Part shown: positions 8,100 through 15,808 of the stretch, piece after piece
Numbering within the stretch: position 1 is the first letter of the stretch
Layout: each line of letters begins with the position of its first letter
Assembly (NCBI GenBank): GCA_002344895.1
Contig: DDUR01000043.1
Span: 474-32,883, forward strand
Source of the DNA: Ignavibacteria bacterium UBA2333
GTDB lineage: Bacteria; Bacteroidota; Ignavibacteria; Kapaibacteriales; Kapaibacteriaceae
Direction: 5' to 3'
DNA: 32,410 bases
Translations under genes and position numbers: made by a program
Notes under the pieces: generated by a model
Databases searched by the model: none
Seen by the model: the letters and a program-made list of their open reading frames with translations, nothing else
What the model was told of the DNA's origin: nothing

Positions 8100-8510
8100 T
8101 CAGAATGGCGCTTCGCCTGTCGGTTTATCCTTGTCCTCAGCGTGATGAGCCTCGGCGTCTCCGTTCTCATGCTCATGTCTGCGTGAGTCCAGAAGCAGGA
8201 TGTTCTCAGCAACGATCTCCGTATGATATCGTTTCTGTCCATCCTTGTCCTCAAACGTTCGCGTATGCAATCGTCCTTCAACATAGACGCGCACACCCTT
8301 ACGAACCAGCCGTTCACAGACGTCGGCCAAACCACGCCAGGCCACAACGTTATGCCAGTCTGTTCGTTCCTGAAGGACGCCGTCCTTATCCTTCCAGGAC
8401 TCTGAAGTGGCAACACGAAAGGTTGCCATTTTGTTTGCGGACGACGTAAAATTGATTTCCGCGTCCTTACCGACGTGGCCAATGATGGTGGCCCTATTGA
8501 GGCTTCTCAT
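8100..8510 (-). CDS. ssb: Single-stranded DNA-binding protein
   Basis: SSB of 136 residues, which coats single-stranded DNA in replication and repair. The OB fold fills residues 1-105: it begins SLNRATIIGHVGKDAEI, has WHNVVAWRGLADVCERLVRKG in the middle and GRLHTRTFEDKDGQKRY before the last strand. A short acidic, low-complexity tail follows and ends EAPF, which keeps the final Pro-Phe used to recruit partner proteins, although the tip is less acidic than usual. A Shine-Dalgarno AAGGAG lies 10 bases upstream and a possible -7 box TATTTTCG lies at 8537-8544. A hairpin terminator follows the stop. Confidence 0.95.
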   Translation of the reverse strand: MRSLNRATIIGHVGKDAEINFTSSANKMATFRVATSESWKDKDGVLQERTDWHNVVAWRGLADVCERLVRKGVRVYVEGRLHTRTFEDKDGQKRYHTEIVAENILLLDSRRHEHENGDAEAHHAEDKDKPTGEAPF

Positions 8511-8536
8511 GGCTGCCTCGCTCCTTATCGTGTGAA

Positions 8537-8544
8537 CGAAAATA
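8537..8544 (-). promoter_or_regulatory. Possible -7 box of ssb
   Basis: Minus-strand TATTTTCG is a one-mismatch match to TAnnTTTG and is placed to give a leader of about 20 bases containing AAGGAG. Confidence 0.35.
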
Positions 8545-8549
8545 GGAAA

Positions 8550-8574
8550 CGCGATTGATCGCGCAACGACGTTG
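8550..8574. promoter_or_regulatory. Paired small palindromes between ssb and the cyclase gene
   Basis: Two adjacent dyads, CGCGAT-TG-ATCGCG (8550-8563) and CAACG-A-CGTTG (8564-8574), sit in the 112-base divergent gap. They could be an operator; nothing else supports this. Confidence 0.3.
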
Positions 8575-8611
8575 TGTGTTCACGGAGGTGATTCGTGACG
8601 CTGCCGGTGCA

Positions 8612-8619
8612 TAGTTTGC
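8612..8619 (+). promoter_or_regulatory. Start-proximal -7 box of the cyclase gene
   Basis: TAGTTTGC, a TAnTTTG form of the -7 box, is followed by GGG and the ATG. It has the same position relative to the start as the boxes at 4975, 16578 and 24083. Confidence 0.45.
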
Positions 8620-8622
8620 GGG

Positions 8623-9369
8623 ATGAACCTGACAATGGAATTGGATGGACGGCGCGCAGACTGGAATACGACAGTGTTTTTCGACATCTCCCTGCCAGTC
8701 TCGCCAATGCCGTCGACAAATGCCTTCTTCCTTCCTGACGCCACGTTTACAGCGTTCCGAGCAGGATCCTTTGTGGGATCCGTCGAACAAGGTGGGCCAT
8801 GTCGATGTGATGTTGTGACACTCGCTCCGCATGGTAATGGCACACATACGGAATGTATCGGCCATGTTGCCGGTGAGCGATACAGCCTCGTGAGCTGTTT
8901 GCGTGAATCGATTGTCACAGCTCGACTGATTGATGTTCCACTCGTAGAGGGTACTCTCGAGAAGATCACTCTCCAGGCTTTACGTGAGTCGTGGGACCAA
9001 ACGATATTTACTGATGCCCTGATAATCCGAACGGGTGCTGCGGCAGAACGACGTTCTCGCCGATGGTCGGGGACAAATCCGCCCTACATTGACGTTGACG
9101 CCATGGAGTTTCTTCATGCGTCCGGTATTCGTCATCTGCTGGTAGATCTGCCTTCAGTTGACCCGGAGGAAGATTCGGGAGCATTGGCAGCGCATAAAAT
9201 GTTCTGGCAGTGGCCGTGGGCTCCTCGACCAGAACGCACAATCACGGAACTTATCTGTGTGCCGGATGAAGCCCCAACGGGACTCTATGCTCTTGTGTTT
9301 AACGCAGCGGCATTTGACGGTGATGCCGCCCCTTCTCGGCCCCTTATCCATCCACTTGTTCTGCGCTGA
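8623..9369 (+). CDS. Cyclase family protein (kynurenine formamidase-like metal hydrolase)
   Basis: Predicted metal-dependent hydrolase of 248 residues. It opens with FDISLPVSPMPSTNAFF, the usual start of the cyclase/KynB fold. The metal-binding segment is APHGNGTHTE at about residues 68-77 (His70, His75), a variant of HxGTHxD with Glu instead of the final Asp. Further family segments are LIIRTG near 126 and HLLVDLPSVDPEEDSG at about 164-180. Members cut formamides such as N-formylkynurenine or act on other small amides; no other tryptophan-degradation gene is nearby, so the substrate is open. It is a single gene, divergent from ssb and convergent with the sigma-54 activator. Confidence 0.85.
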   Translation: MNLTMELDGRRADWNTTVFFDISLPVSPMPSTNAFFLPDATFTAFRAGSFVGSVEQGGPCRCDVVTLAPHGNGTHTECIGHVAGERYSLVSCLRESIVTARLIDVPLVEGTLEKITLQALRESWDQTIFTDALIIRTGAAAERRSRRWSGTNPPYIDVDAMEFLHASGIRHLLVDLPSVDPEEDSGALAAHKMFWQWPWAPRPERTITELICVPDEAPTGLYALVFNAAAFDGDAAPSRPLIHPLVLR

Positions 9370-9387
9370 TAACACCTGCTCTTATCA
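9367..9387. terminator. Weak hairpin between convergent genes
   Basis: TGATAA and TTATCA form a 6-base-pair, A/T-rich stem with a 9-base loop over the cyclase stop codon. It may act as a weak bidirectional terminator in the 33-base convergent gap. Confidence 0.3.
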
Positions 9388-9402
9388 CAACTACGTGTGC
9401 CA

Positions 9403-10668
9403 CTAGCTGATACCGTAGTCTTCGATCTTTCGATAGAGTGTACGTTCGCTCATGTTCAGCAGGCGTGCAGCTTCCTTCCGTACACCGGCTGCGCGACGCA
9501 ATGCTTCGACGATGGCAATTCGTTCGAGGTCGGCAATATTTAACGTCGGTAAACCCGATGAAGATGAAGTCTGACTGTGTGTTGGCCGTACCGAAAGTGA
9601 AGGGTCGACAATTGGAATAAGATCCGTTGACGAACTGATGGGTGAGTGTGTACTCGGGGGTACTGGTATACCGGCACCCTGAGGCATTACACCCTGATTT
9701 ATACTCATTGCCATAAGATGGCGGAGGACAAGTTTTATCTCATTTACATCTGACGTGAGCTGAAGCAGGGTACGATAGAGTGTCTGCATGTCAGCATCCA
9801 TTGATGACGGGCGCACAGGCTCCGGCATTCGCGCCAAGGCTGTTGGCGGAATAACGTCGTGATCCTCATCTTCCTGAAGATACTTGTGAAGTATGTCCGT
9901 TGTGACTCTCGCACCGTGTTCCAAGGTCACCATTGTCTCAACGATGTTCCGCAGTTCGCGAACGTTGCCATGCCATGGATGACGTTGCAGAAGGTCCATG
10001 GCGTCTTCATCTACACCTGCCCATGTTGCACCAATTCGTTCTGCCGTACGCTCTGCGAAGTACTCTACGAGTGCCGGTACATCATCAGGATGTTGGCGTA
10101 ATGGTGGCAGGTGAATGTTGACACTGTTGAGACGGAAAAACAGATCCTGACGGAACGTGCCACGACGAACTTCATAAAGGAGATCACGATTTGTAGCGGC
10201 AATAATGCGAACGTCAACTTTTTGAACATCGCTAGAGCCGAGACGACTAAATTCGCCAGACTCCAGGATACGAAGAAGTTTTACTTGTGTGCCAATGGGC
10301 ATTTCGCCGATTTCGTCAAGGAAGATCGTTCCACGATGAGCGGATTCAAAAAATCCCTTACGCTGTTCAACACTGCCTGTGTAAGCGCCCTTCTCTGCGC
10401 CAAAGAGTTCACTCTCGAGCAGCGTTTCGGGAATAGCGCCACAGTTCACACTTACAAACGGAAACTTCTTCCGTTGGCTAAGCTCGTGGACTGCGTGAGC
10501 AAAGACTTCCTTGCCCGTGCCCGTCTCGCCGGTGATGAGTACGGTAAGATCTGTGGGTGCTACCTGGAGTAGGCGACTAATGGCAGCAACCATCGACGGG
10601 GATTCGCCGACGATGCCAAATCGTGTAGTAAGCTGACGGAGTACCTGTCGTGTTGCCTGCGTCGACAT
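9403..10668 (-). CDS. Sigma-54 type AAA+ transcription activator with Fis helix-turn-helix, no sensor domain
   Basis: Enhancer-binding protein of about 421 residues. The AAA+ domain fills about 16-245: Walker A GETGTGKE at 47-54, the sigma-54 contact loop GAYTGS at 94-99 (consensus GAFTGA, so the last Ala is Ser), Walker B TIFLDEIGE near 118-126 and RQDLFFRL with the sensor arginine. A low-complexity linker follows, then a Fis-type helix-turn-helix at the C-terminus (ALRRAAGVRKEAARLLNMSERTLYRKIEDYGI). There is no N-terminal receiver, GAF or PAS domain, so control must come from a partner or from expression. I prefer the ATG at 10668 because AAAGGA lies 6 bases before it; the ATG at 10674 forms an ATGA overlap with the previous gene. 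Confidence 0.92.
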   Translation of the reverse strand: MSTQATRQVLRQLTTRFGIVGESPSMVAAISRLLQVAPTDLTVLITGETGTGKEVFAHAVHELSQRKKFPFVSVNCGAIPETLLESELFGAEKGAYTGSVEQRKGFFESAHRGTIFLDEIGEMPIGTQVKLLRILESGEFSRLGSSDVQKVDVRIIAATNRDLLYEVRRGTFRQDLFFRLNSVNIHLPPLRQHPDDVPALVEYFAERTAERIGATWAGVDEDAMDLLQRHPWHGNVRELRNIVETMVTLEHGARVTTDILHKYLQEDEDHDVIPPTALARMPEPVRPSSMDADMQTLYRTLLQLTSDVNEIKLVLRHLMAMSINQGVMPQGAGIPVPPSTHSPISSSTDLIPIVDPSLSVRPTHSQTSSSSGLPTLNIADLERIAIVEALRRAAGVRKEAARLLNMSERTLYRKIEDYGIS

Positions 10669-10670
10669 CG

Positions 10671-11762
10671 TCATTCCTTTGATCGCTTTGACCACTCAGC
10701 CCAGCCACCTGTGTAGATGAAGATCGGGCCGAATCCAAAGTTTTTCATGACGGAGGCAACTTCATGGCTAAGCTCACATTCACCACCATCACAGTAGATC
10801 ACGATGTAGGAGTCTCGTGGCATCGTCGCAATACGCTGGATGTTTTGTGGCATCTGAACTTCAGCACCATAGATGTTCATGGCATTGCCAATGTGACCCT
10901 TGGCATACGTACCCTCATTACGTGCATCAATGAGTGTGATGCAGTTTACGCCGAGCAGCCGAACAAAGGCATCATATCCAATCTCCTTCACCTCACCAGG
11001 AGCAGCAACAAAACACGGTGTCTTGGTTGAAGATGTTGAACTGGATGAAGTGTTTGTCGATGTAGATGTTGTAGCCGACGTTGTAGATGTTGACGTTGAT
11101 GTGGTTGTTGTACCTACAGACGTATTGGCTTGTGTTGACGATGTGTTCGCCGCCATTGATGTCGACGAATCGCCTGAAGTACCTGCCGCGTCTGACGGCA
11201 CAATCTGCGTCACAACGGAATCCGTTCCAGCACGATCGATGAGGGCGTCAATGTCTTGGTCAGACGCTATTGAAGTGTCATGTTTTGGCCGGATCCACGG
11301 AATTTGACGCGGATTCATCCATGTGTTAAATGTTACTGCAAGACCGAGTGAGAGTAGAATAAGCAGTCCAGCATCGCGTAACGTTCCTGAGCGTGGAGCA
11401 GCGGTATGACTTGTTGACCGATCATTCATATGTCCGAGGGGACTTCCACCAAGAAGATGAAAGTGGAGATGCGGAACAGTTTGTCCTCCGTCGTTGCCAA
11501 TGTTGGTAACAATACGATACCCAGACTCTGCAACACCAAACTTGCGGGCCAGGTCCTTCGCGACAAGAAAAATCTTCCCAACGACTTCCGCATCCTGCTC
11601 ACTGAGGTCATCAACACTCTTAATGGGTTTTTTCGGAATGAGCAGAAGATGGAGAGGAGCATTGGGAGCAATGTCGCGAATGACGATGATCTCGTCGTTC
11701 TCGAACTCGATCGTCGACGGGATCTCCTTATCGGCAATCTTTTGAAAGATGGTTTTTTCCAT
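10671..11762 (-). CDS. Fusion of HIT-family hydrolase, membrane anchor, Ser/Thr linker and rhodanese
   Basis: One open frame of 363 residues joins two unrelated units. Residues 1-112 are a HIT nucleotide hydrolase (HINT-like): FQKIADKEIPS at the start and the catalytic triad HLHFH at 98-102. Residues 131-147 form one transmembrane helix followed by NPRQIPWIRP, typical of membrane-anchored rhodaneses. A Ser/Thr-rich spacer covers about 199-248 and a rhodanese domain 258-357 with Cys324 in YCDGGECELS. The topology would put HIT in the cytoplasm and rhodanese outside. The ATG at 11762 is chosen because further upstream the frame is only the shadow of the J-domain gene. At Met112 (11429) an out-of-frame TGA overlaps the ATG, so a single-base shift would split this into two ordinary genes. 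Confidence 0.82.
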   Translation of the reverse strand: MEKTIFQKIADKEIPSTIEFENDEIIVIRDIAPNAPLHLLLIPKKPIKSVDDLSEQDAEVVGKIFLVAKDLARKFGVAESGYRIVTNIGNDGGQTVPHLHFHLLGGSPLGHMNDRSTSHTAAPRSGTLRDAGLLILLSLGLAVTFNTWMNPRQIPWIRPKHDTSIASDQDIDALIDRAGTDSVVTQIVPSDAAGTSGDSSTSMAANTSSTQANTSVGTTTTSTSTSTTSATTSTSTNTSSSSTSSTKTPCFVAAPGEVKEIGYDAFVRLLGVNCITLIDARNEGTYAKGHIGNAMNIYGAEVQMPQNIQRIATMPRDSYIVIYCDGGECELSHEVASVMKNFGFGPIFIYTGGWAEWSKRSKE

Positions 11763-11781
11763 GTCGGTGCTCACTGAATGC

Positions 11782-12204
11782 TCATGGTAGACGATACCAG
11801 GTTTTAAGAACGATCCACGCAGCATTGATGTCGCGGGATCGACGGCTCGCCTCGTCTTGTTGTTCAGACGATGCGTTGACGAATCGGTCCGGATGCCATT
11901 GGGCAATTGCACGCAGGTAGGCGCGCCGAAGCTCCTGTGGAGGTGTTGTAGGAGTTGTTGCCAACACGTCGTGGGCACGAAGGACATCTGCGGGAGCCCC
12001 TTTTGCCCCTTCCATGTTTGATGTTCCATCGCGTGTCGAGAATGACGACGGATCACCTGTTGAATTCACGGCATCTTCGATGGCTCGACGCAGATCATCA
12101 TCTGCTTCATGAAGCAGTGTATCAGCCCACTGTGTGTCGGCTCGATGGGTGTCGGCCATCCAGGCATCTGCAAGGGTTCGAATACGGTCAAAAATCTGGC
12201 CCAT
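11782..12204 (-). CDS. Small protein with C-terminal J domain
   Basis: Protein of 140 residues with a DnaJ-type domain at its C-terminus, about residues 72-138. The helix II-loop-helix III segment is clear: ELRRAYLRAIAQWHPDRFVN, with the HPD tripeptide at 104-106 that stimulates Hsp70 ATPase activity. The N-terminal 70 residues are polar and rich in Ala and Asp, without a recognisable domain. Most J proteins carry the domain at the N-terminus, so this arrangement suggests a specialised co-chaperone. It lies between the patatin-barrel gene (8-base gap) and the HIT-rhodanese gene (19-base gap) in the same run. A GGGGC-N4-GGGGC repeat encodes GAKGA at about 66-70. Confidence 0.82.
   Translation of the reverse strand: MGQIFDRIRTLADAWMADTHRADTQWADTLLHEADDDLRRAIEDAVNSTGDPSSFSTRDGTSNMEGAKGAPADVLRAHDVLATTPTTPPQELRRAYLRAIAQWHPDRFVNASSEQQDEASRRSRDINAAWIVLKTWYRLP
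11996..12009 (-). repeat. GGGGC-N4-GGGGC motif, copy 3
   Basis: Minus strand reads GGGGCAAAAGGGGC. It is in frame in the J-domain gene, encoding GAKGA in a poorly conserved linker. Confidence 0.75.
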
Positions 12205-12212
12205 GTGGCAAG

Positions 12213-14672
12213 TTACAACCGCATGCCGACGGAGAAGTATGCAAGAACGGGTCCCCAGGCAACAGCGGCTGGATTGTCGAGGAAGTAGAACCGACGTCCT
12301 AACGCGAGCATGGCGGGTCCCACCGGAGTATCAACTCCAAGAGTAAGACCGAGTCCATGCTGCATATCACCGATTCGAATGTTTTCAGGATTCGCCCAGA
12401 TTGCGCCGATATCGTATCTCACGCCAATCCACGTATCCCAAAAGAGTCGCACTGGGAGGAGGGTACGTGCACCAAGGTTACCTACAAGGATCTGTTTGCC
12501 GCGCTCTTCGTCCTCTCTCATTCCGAAGAACATATCCTGTCCCCCAAGGGAGAATAGTTCTGGCCCGGGAAGTGTGCGATCAGCCGCACCAATCATGAAC
12601 GATGGAGTAACAAAGAGTCCGCCGATATCAAGAGTGGTGGACGTTCGTGCCGTGATCTTGGTAAAGGAGAGGCCGTTTGACAGGGAGAAGAGGCTTGTCT
12701 CCATGGCAAGGTCAACAACCCGACCGTGTGTTGCAAAATCAACAAAATCTCTGTCGTCCCATCGAGCAGAGACACGCAGTGTAGCAAGTGGTTGATATCC
12801 CATCGGCACACTGTCGAGATCACGATAACGCTGTTGTTCATATCGGAACTCACCAAGTACCACACCACCACGTTCCAGCTGGCGTCCAGCAGAGAGTCGT
12901 AGCCCATAACGATCCTCACTAAACTCTTGGACACGAGTGCGCAAGGGCTCTGTTGTAGGTCTGTTTGCTACAGCGCCGTAAATCCAAACGTGACGGAAGC
13001 TGGCATAGGCCTTGGCGGATGCGGTCCAAAGTGTTCCAGCTATGCGCGGCACATCAAATGTCCAGGCGAGTTCACCAATTCGTTCACTTCCGTACGCGCG
13101 AATTGTTGAACGAATTCCCGTACTCAAAACGTTGATATTCGCAAACTCTAAACTACCCTGGGTGAATCGCTCGTTGTCAATACGCGCTCCAAGCCGTAAA
13201 ACCTGATTACCTCGGTCTGACGCACCAACAACAATGGTTAGGCCCGTGTCGGCACGATGTTGGAGCGACATGTCAACGTCGTCAAAGAGTTCTGATGCTC
13301 GCAGATTTGCCGCAGTTGCCGAGAGATCATTCGCTGAAACGGCACGTGTCGTGTCAAACGTAAACTCTCTCAGTGCGTCCTTTAGGTCAACATGTCGTGC
13401 TGGATTGATGCTGATGTTTCGAACGCGGCCATCATCAATGGTCCACACAACAGCTCCGGATACCGGGTCATATCGGACGTTACGGATGTAGGCCAGATCA
13501 AGACCGTTGTTGTGGAGCGCATCAAGGATCCTACGGCTGTGATATCTCGCGAATAATGGTGACCATCCACGCCCAACGACGTCATCAAGTATTTGGTAAA
13601 CTTCCGGAATTTCGTGAACACGTTCAGCACATTCAATACGCGCTGAACGTATGAGAGTTCGTGCGAGAGCACTATCCGGATTCTCTTCGCCACCCATTGC
13701 TGAACGGCGACGAGCCATAACAAGGCGAAGTTTGGCCTGGATTGAATCAGCAAGTGGAATGGCAGCGCGTTCTCCGGCACGAATCAGCGATTCGATGTCT
13801 GAAAAATCAAATGTAGATCGATAACCAAGTTCAGGCGTGATAACAACATCGGCTTTAGAAAGCCACATCGTATCTCGTTGTTTCATGGCTGCCGTTACGG
13901 CTTGATCGGCAATGTTGAGCGGTGTATCCAAATCGTCGGTCGTGAGGTAATCGCTCACGGTGTTTACCACAACATAGACGTCGCCGTCAAGTTGTGCTGC
14001 CGCTTCGTAGGGAATGTTGGCAACAAGTCCACCATCAATGATGATCTTGTCACCAATACGAACGGGTGCGTATCGAAGTGGAAAGGAGGCACTTGCGCGT
14101 AACGCTGTTGCAAGGTTCCCTGTATCGAGAGCAACCCATGATCCATCAACGAGATTTGTACCAACAGCACGAAACGGAATAAACAGGCTGTCAAAGTCAG
14201 TTGTTGAATTCCACGGACTTCTCCAGAGGATATCCTGCAGAAAACTTGCAAACTTTCCGCCGGCACTAATTGACTTTGGCGGAAGGAATCGAAAGTTCCG
14301 AAACCGGAGTGTGAGGAGTGATCGATCATCCTCGGCCTTTTGTGCGAAGAACAATTGCTCACGGTCGGTATCATCACCGAGAGATGTGACGTCGTCCCAA
14401 TTGATGTCGCGAAACATCGAATCGAGTTCTGCTGCCGTATATCCCGACGCATAGAGACCACCAACAATTGCGCCGATACTTGTACCTACAACTGCGTCGG
14501 GAATGAGGCCGCGTCGTTCAAGCTCTTTAAGGACACCTACTTGAGCAATACCTCGTGCTCCACCGCCGGTGAGGATAAGAACAAGTCGAGGACTGTCCTG
14601 AGCGAACAGAACAGTCGTTGTCAGCAAGAGGATAATAGCTGACGTCACGATGGTCGAGAGCAATCGTGTCAC
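12213..14672 (-). CDS. Patatin-like phospholipase fused to POTRA and outer-membrane beta-barrel
   Basis: Secreted lipase-barrel protein of 819 residues resembling PlpD-type (type Vd) autotransporters. A signal peptide ends near FAQ at 25. The patatin domain covers about 28-330: oxyanion loop GGGARG at 36-41, nucleophile elbow GTSIG with Ser65, and the dyad aspartate Asp213 in IDGGLVANIP. A POTRA-like region lies at about 370-450 (VVWTIDDGRVRNISI, then ASELFDDVDMSL), and the last 350 residues show the alternating pattern of an outer-membrane barrel, ending in SVGMRL. It should hydrolyse phospholipid or other acyl esters at the outer membrane. It starts 9 bases after the SDR gene and is followed 8 bases later by the J-domain gene. 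Confidence 0.9.
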   Translation of the reverse strand: MTRLLSTIVTSAIILLLTTTVLFAQDSPRLVLILTGGGARGIAQVGVLKELERRGLIPDAVVGTSIGAIVGGLYASGYTAAELDSMFRDINWDDVTSLGDDTDREQLFFAQKAEDDRSLLTLRFRNFRFLPPKSISAGGKFASFLQDILWRSPWNSTTDFDSLFIPFRAVGTNLVDGSWVALDTGNLATALRASASFPLRYAPVRIGDKIIIDGGLVANIPYEAAAQLDGDVYVVVNTVSDYLTTDDLDTPLNIADQAVTAAMKQRDTMWLSKADVVITPELGYRSTFDFSDIESLIRAGERAAIPLADSIQAKLRLVMARRRSAMGGEENPDSALARTLIRSARIECAERVHEIPEVYQILDDVVGRGWSPLFARYHSRRILDALHNNGLDLAYIRNVRYDPVSGAVVWTIDDGRVRNISINPARHVDLKDALREFTFDTTRAVSANDLSATAANLRASELFDDVDMSLQHRADTGLTIVVGASDRGNQVLRLGARIDNERFTQGSLEFANINVLSTGIRSTIRAYGSERIGELAWTFDVPRIAGTLWTASAKAYASFRHVWIYGAVANRPTTEPLRTRVQEFSEDRYGLRLSAGRQLERGGVVLGEFRYEQQRYRDLDSVPMGYQPLATLRVSARWDDRDFVDFATHGRVVDLAMETSLFSLSNGLSFTKITARTSTTLDIGGLFVTPSFMIGAADRTLPGPELFSLGGQDMFFGMREDEERGKQILVGNLGARTLLPVRLFWDTWIGVRYDIGAIWANPENIRIGDMQHGLGLTLGVDTPVGPAMLALGRRFYFLDNPAAVAWGPVLAYFSVGMRL

Positions 14673-14681
14673 GGTCTGGAC

Positions 14682-15527
14682 TTATTCCTCCATTGCTCTG
14701 CGCATGCCGAGATAGAGTGGCAGCATCGCGTCTTCGAGAGCAGTACGATTTGTGACGGCTTCTACGGCTTGTTCTAACGTTCCGGCATGTGTCATCACGT
14801 CCGAGGTCCGTCCTGCATCAAGTGTTTGTTCGATAATCTCAGCAATTGCCTCGGCAGTCATCATCCGTGAAAGTGGTGCCAACGGAATGTTGAGTTCGTT
14901 GGCTATGTCTCTTGACGCTCGAATACCGCGTGCAAAAACGTCGCCCAAGGGGCCACCATCCGTCACGCTGGCCCAGTCCGTACTCACACCTCCTGGACAT
15001 ATCACCGTTGCCTCAACACCGGTACGAACAAGTTCGGTTCTCAATGCTGCAGTAAATCCAACAACTGCATGTTTTGCGGCAACGTAGGCTGAGTTGTAGG
15101 GAAATCCCATCTTGCCGGCAACACTTGCAATGTTGATAATGTGGCCAGACTTGCGCTGTTTCATGTGGGGAAGCATCAAACGTGTAAGCCGCATAAGGCT
15201 AAAAACGTTAACGGCAAACATCTCTTCGATGATGGCGTCGCTCGTGTCCTCCACGGAATGTCGGTGACCACGACCTGCGTTGTTCACGAGGACGTCAATG
15301 TGTGTGTGCGCTAGAGCTGTGGACACAATACGTTCACAGTCGTCTGATGAACGAACGTCGGCAACAATAACATGGGCCGTACCTCCAGCTACAGTCACAG
15401 CTTCTGCTACGTCACGAAGTTTATCTTCTCGACGAGCAGCGAGAAACACATGACCACCATGGCGTGCTACGCGAACGGCTAATGCAGAGCCAATACCGGA
15501 CGAAGCTCCGGTGATGATGACGTTCAT
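14682..15527 (-). CDS. Short-chain dehydrogenase/reductase (SDR family)
   Basis: NAD(P)-dependent SDR of 281 residues, a classical Rossmann enzyme. The cofactor motif GASSGIG is at 7-13, NNAG at 82-85, and the catalytic residues are Asn107, Ser135, Tyr148 and Lys152 (SAYVAAK). The AARRE after the second strand carries the basic residues expected for NADPH preference. The substrate is probably a ketone, alcohol or acyl derivative but cannot be read from the sequence. Its ATG overlaps the acylphosphatase stop (ATGA). A second SDR lies upstream in the same run; the two are clearly different in sequence and not a recent duplication. Confidence 0.92.
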   Translation of the reverse strand: MNVIITGASSGIGSALAVRVARHGGHVFLAARREDKLRDVAEAVTVAGGTAHVIVADVRSSDDCERIVSTALAHTHIDVLVNNAGRGHRHSVEDTSDAIIEEMFAVNVFSLMRLTRLMLPHMKQRKSGHIINIASVAGKMGFPYNSAYVAAKHAVVGFTAALRTELVRTGVEATVICPGGVSTDWASVTDGGPLGDVFARGIRASRDIANELNIPLAPLSRMMTAEAIAEIIEQTLDAGRTSDVMTHAGTLEQAVEAVTNRTALEDAMLPLYLGMRRAMEE

Positions 15528-15793
15528 ATAATTCGGAATTGAGTGTACGTACGGGAGTTGTCAACGTCAGTACACGTGATGGATGTAACGTCAGAATGGT
15601 GAGGACCTTGTCGTAATAACATCTCCAGTTCGCTAATGGTGTCCATGTCTCCCTGGGCCACACATTCAACGGTTCCGTCTTCAAGGTTGGCAACAAAGCC
15701 ACGTAGCCCAAGCCGCTGAGCATTCAGCATAACGAATCGGCGAAAGCCAACACCTTGAACGGTGCCGGCAATGATGTAGTGAACTGTTGGCAT
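15524..15793 (-). CDS. acyP: Acylphosphatase
   Basis: Small enzyme of 89 residues that hydrolyses carboxyl-phosphate bonds of acylphosphates in the cytoplasm. The signature GTVQGVGFRRFV is at 10-21 with the phosphate-binding Arg18, and Asn36 in FVANLEDGTVE is the catalytic asparagine. Length and order are standard for the family. It lies between two SDR genes: 15 bases after the first and overlapping the second by four bases. Confidence 0.95.
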   Translation of the reverse strand: MPTVHYIIAGTVQGVGFRRFVMLNAQRLGLRGFVANLEDGTVECVAQGDMDTISELEMLLRQGPHHSDVTSITCTDVDNSRTYTQFRII

Positions 15794-15808
15794 GTAGTGG
15801 TGCAGTGG

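Noticed and set aside
11017..11168. Low-complexity DNA resembling a simple repeat
   Set aside because: It encodes the Ser/Thr-rich linker of the HIT-rhodanese fusion and has no fixed repeat unit.
11763..12056. Possible 98-residue N-terminal extension of the HIT protein
   Set aside because: The extension lies in the shadow of the J-domain gene, and the HIT domain begins normally at the ATG at 11762.
12310..12795. Open frame of 161 codons on the plus strand
   Set aside because: It is antisense to the barrel part of the patatin protein and has no family features.
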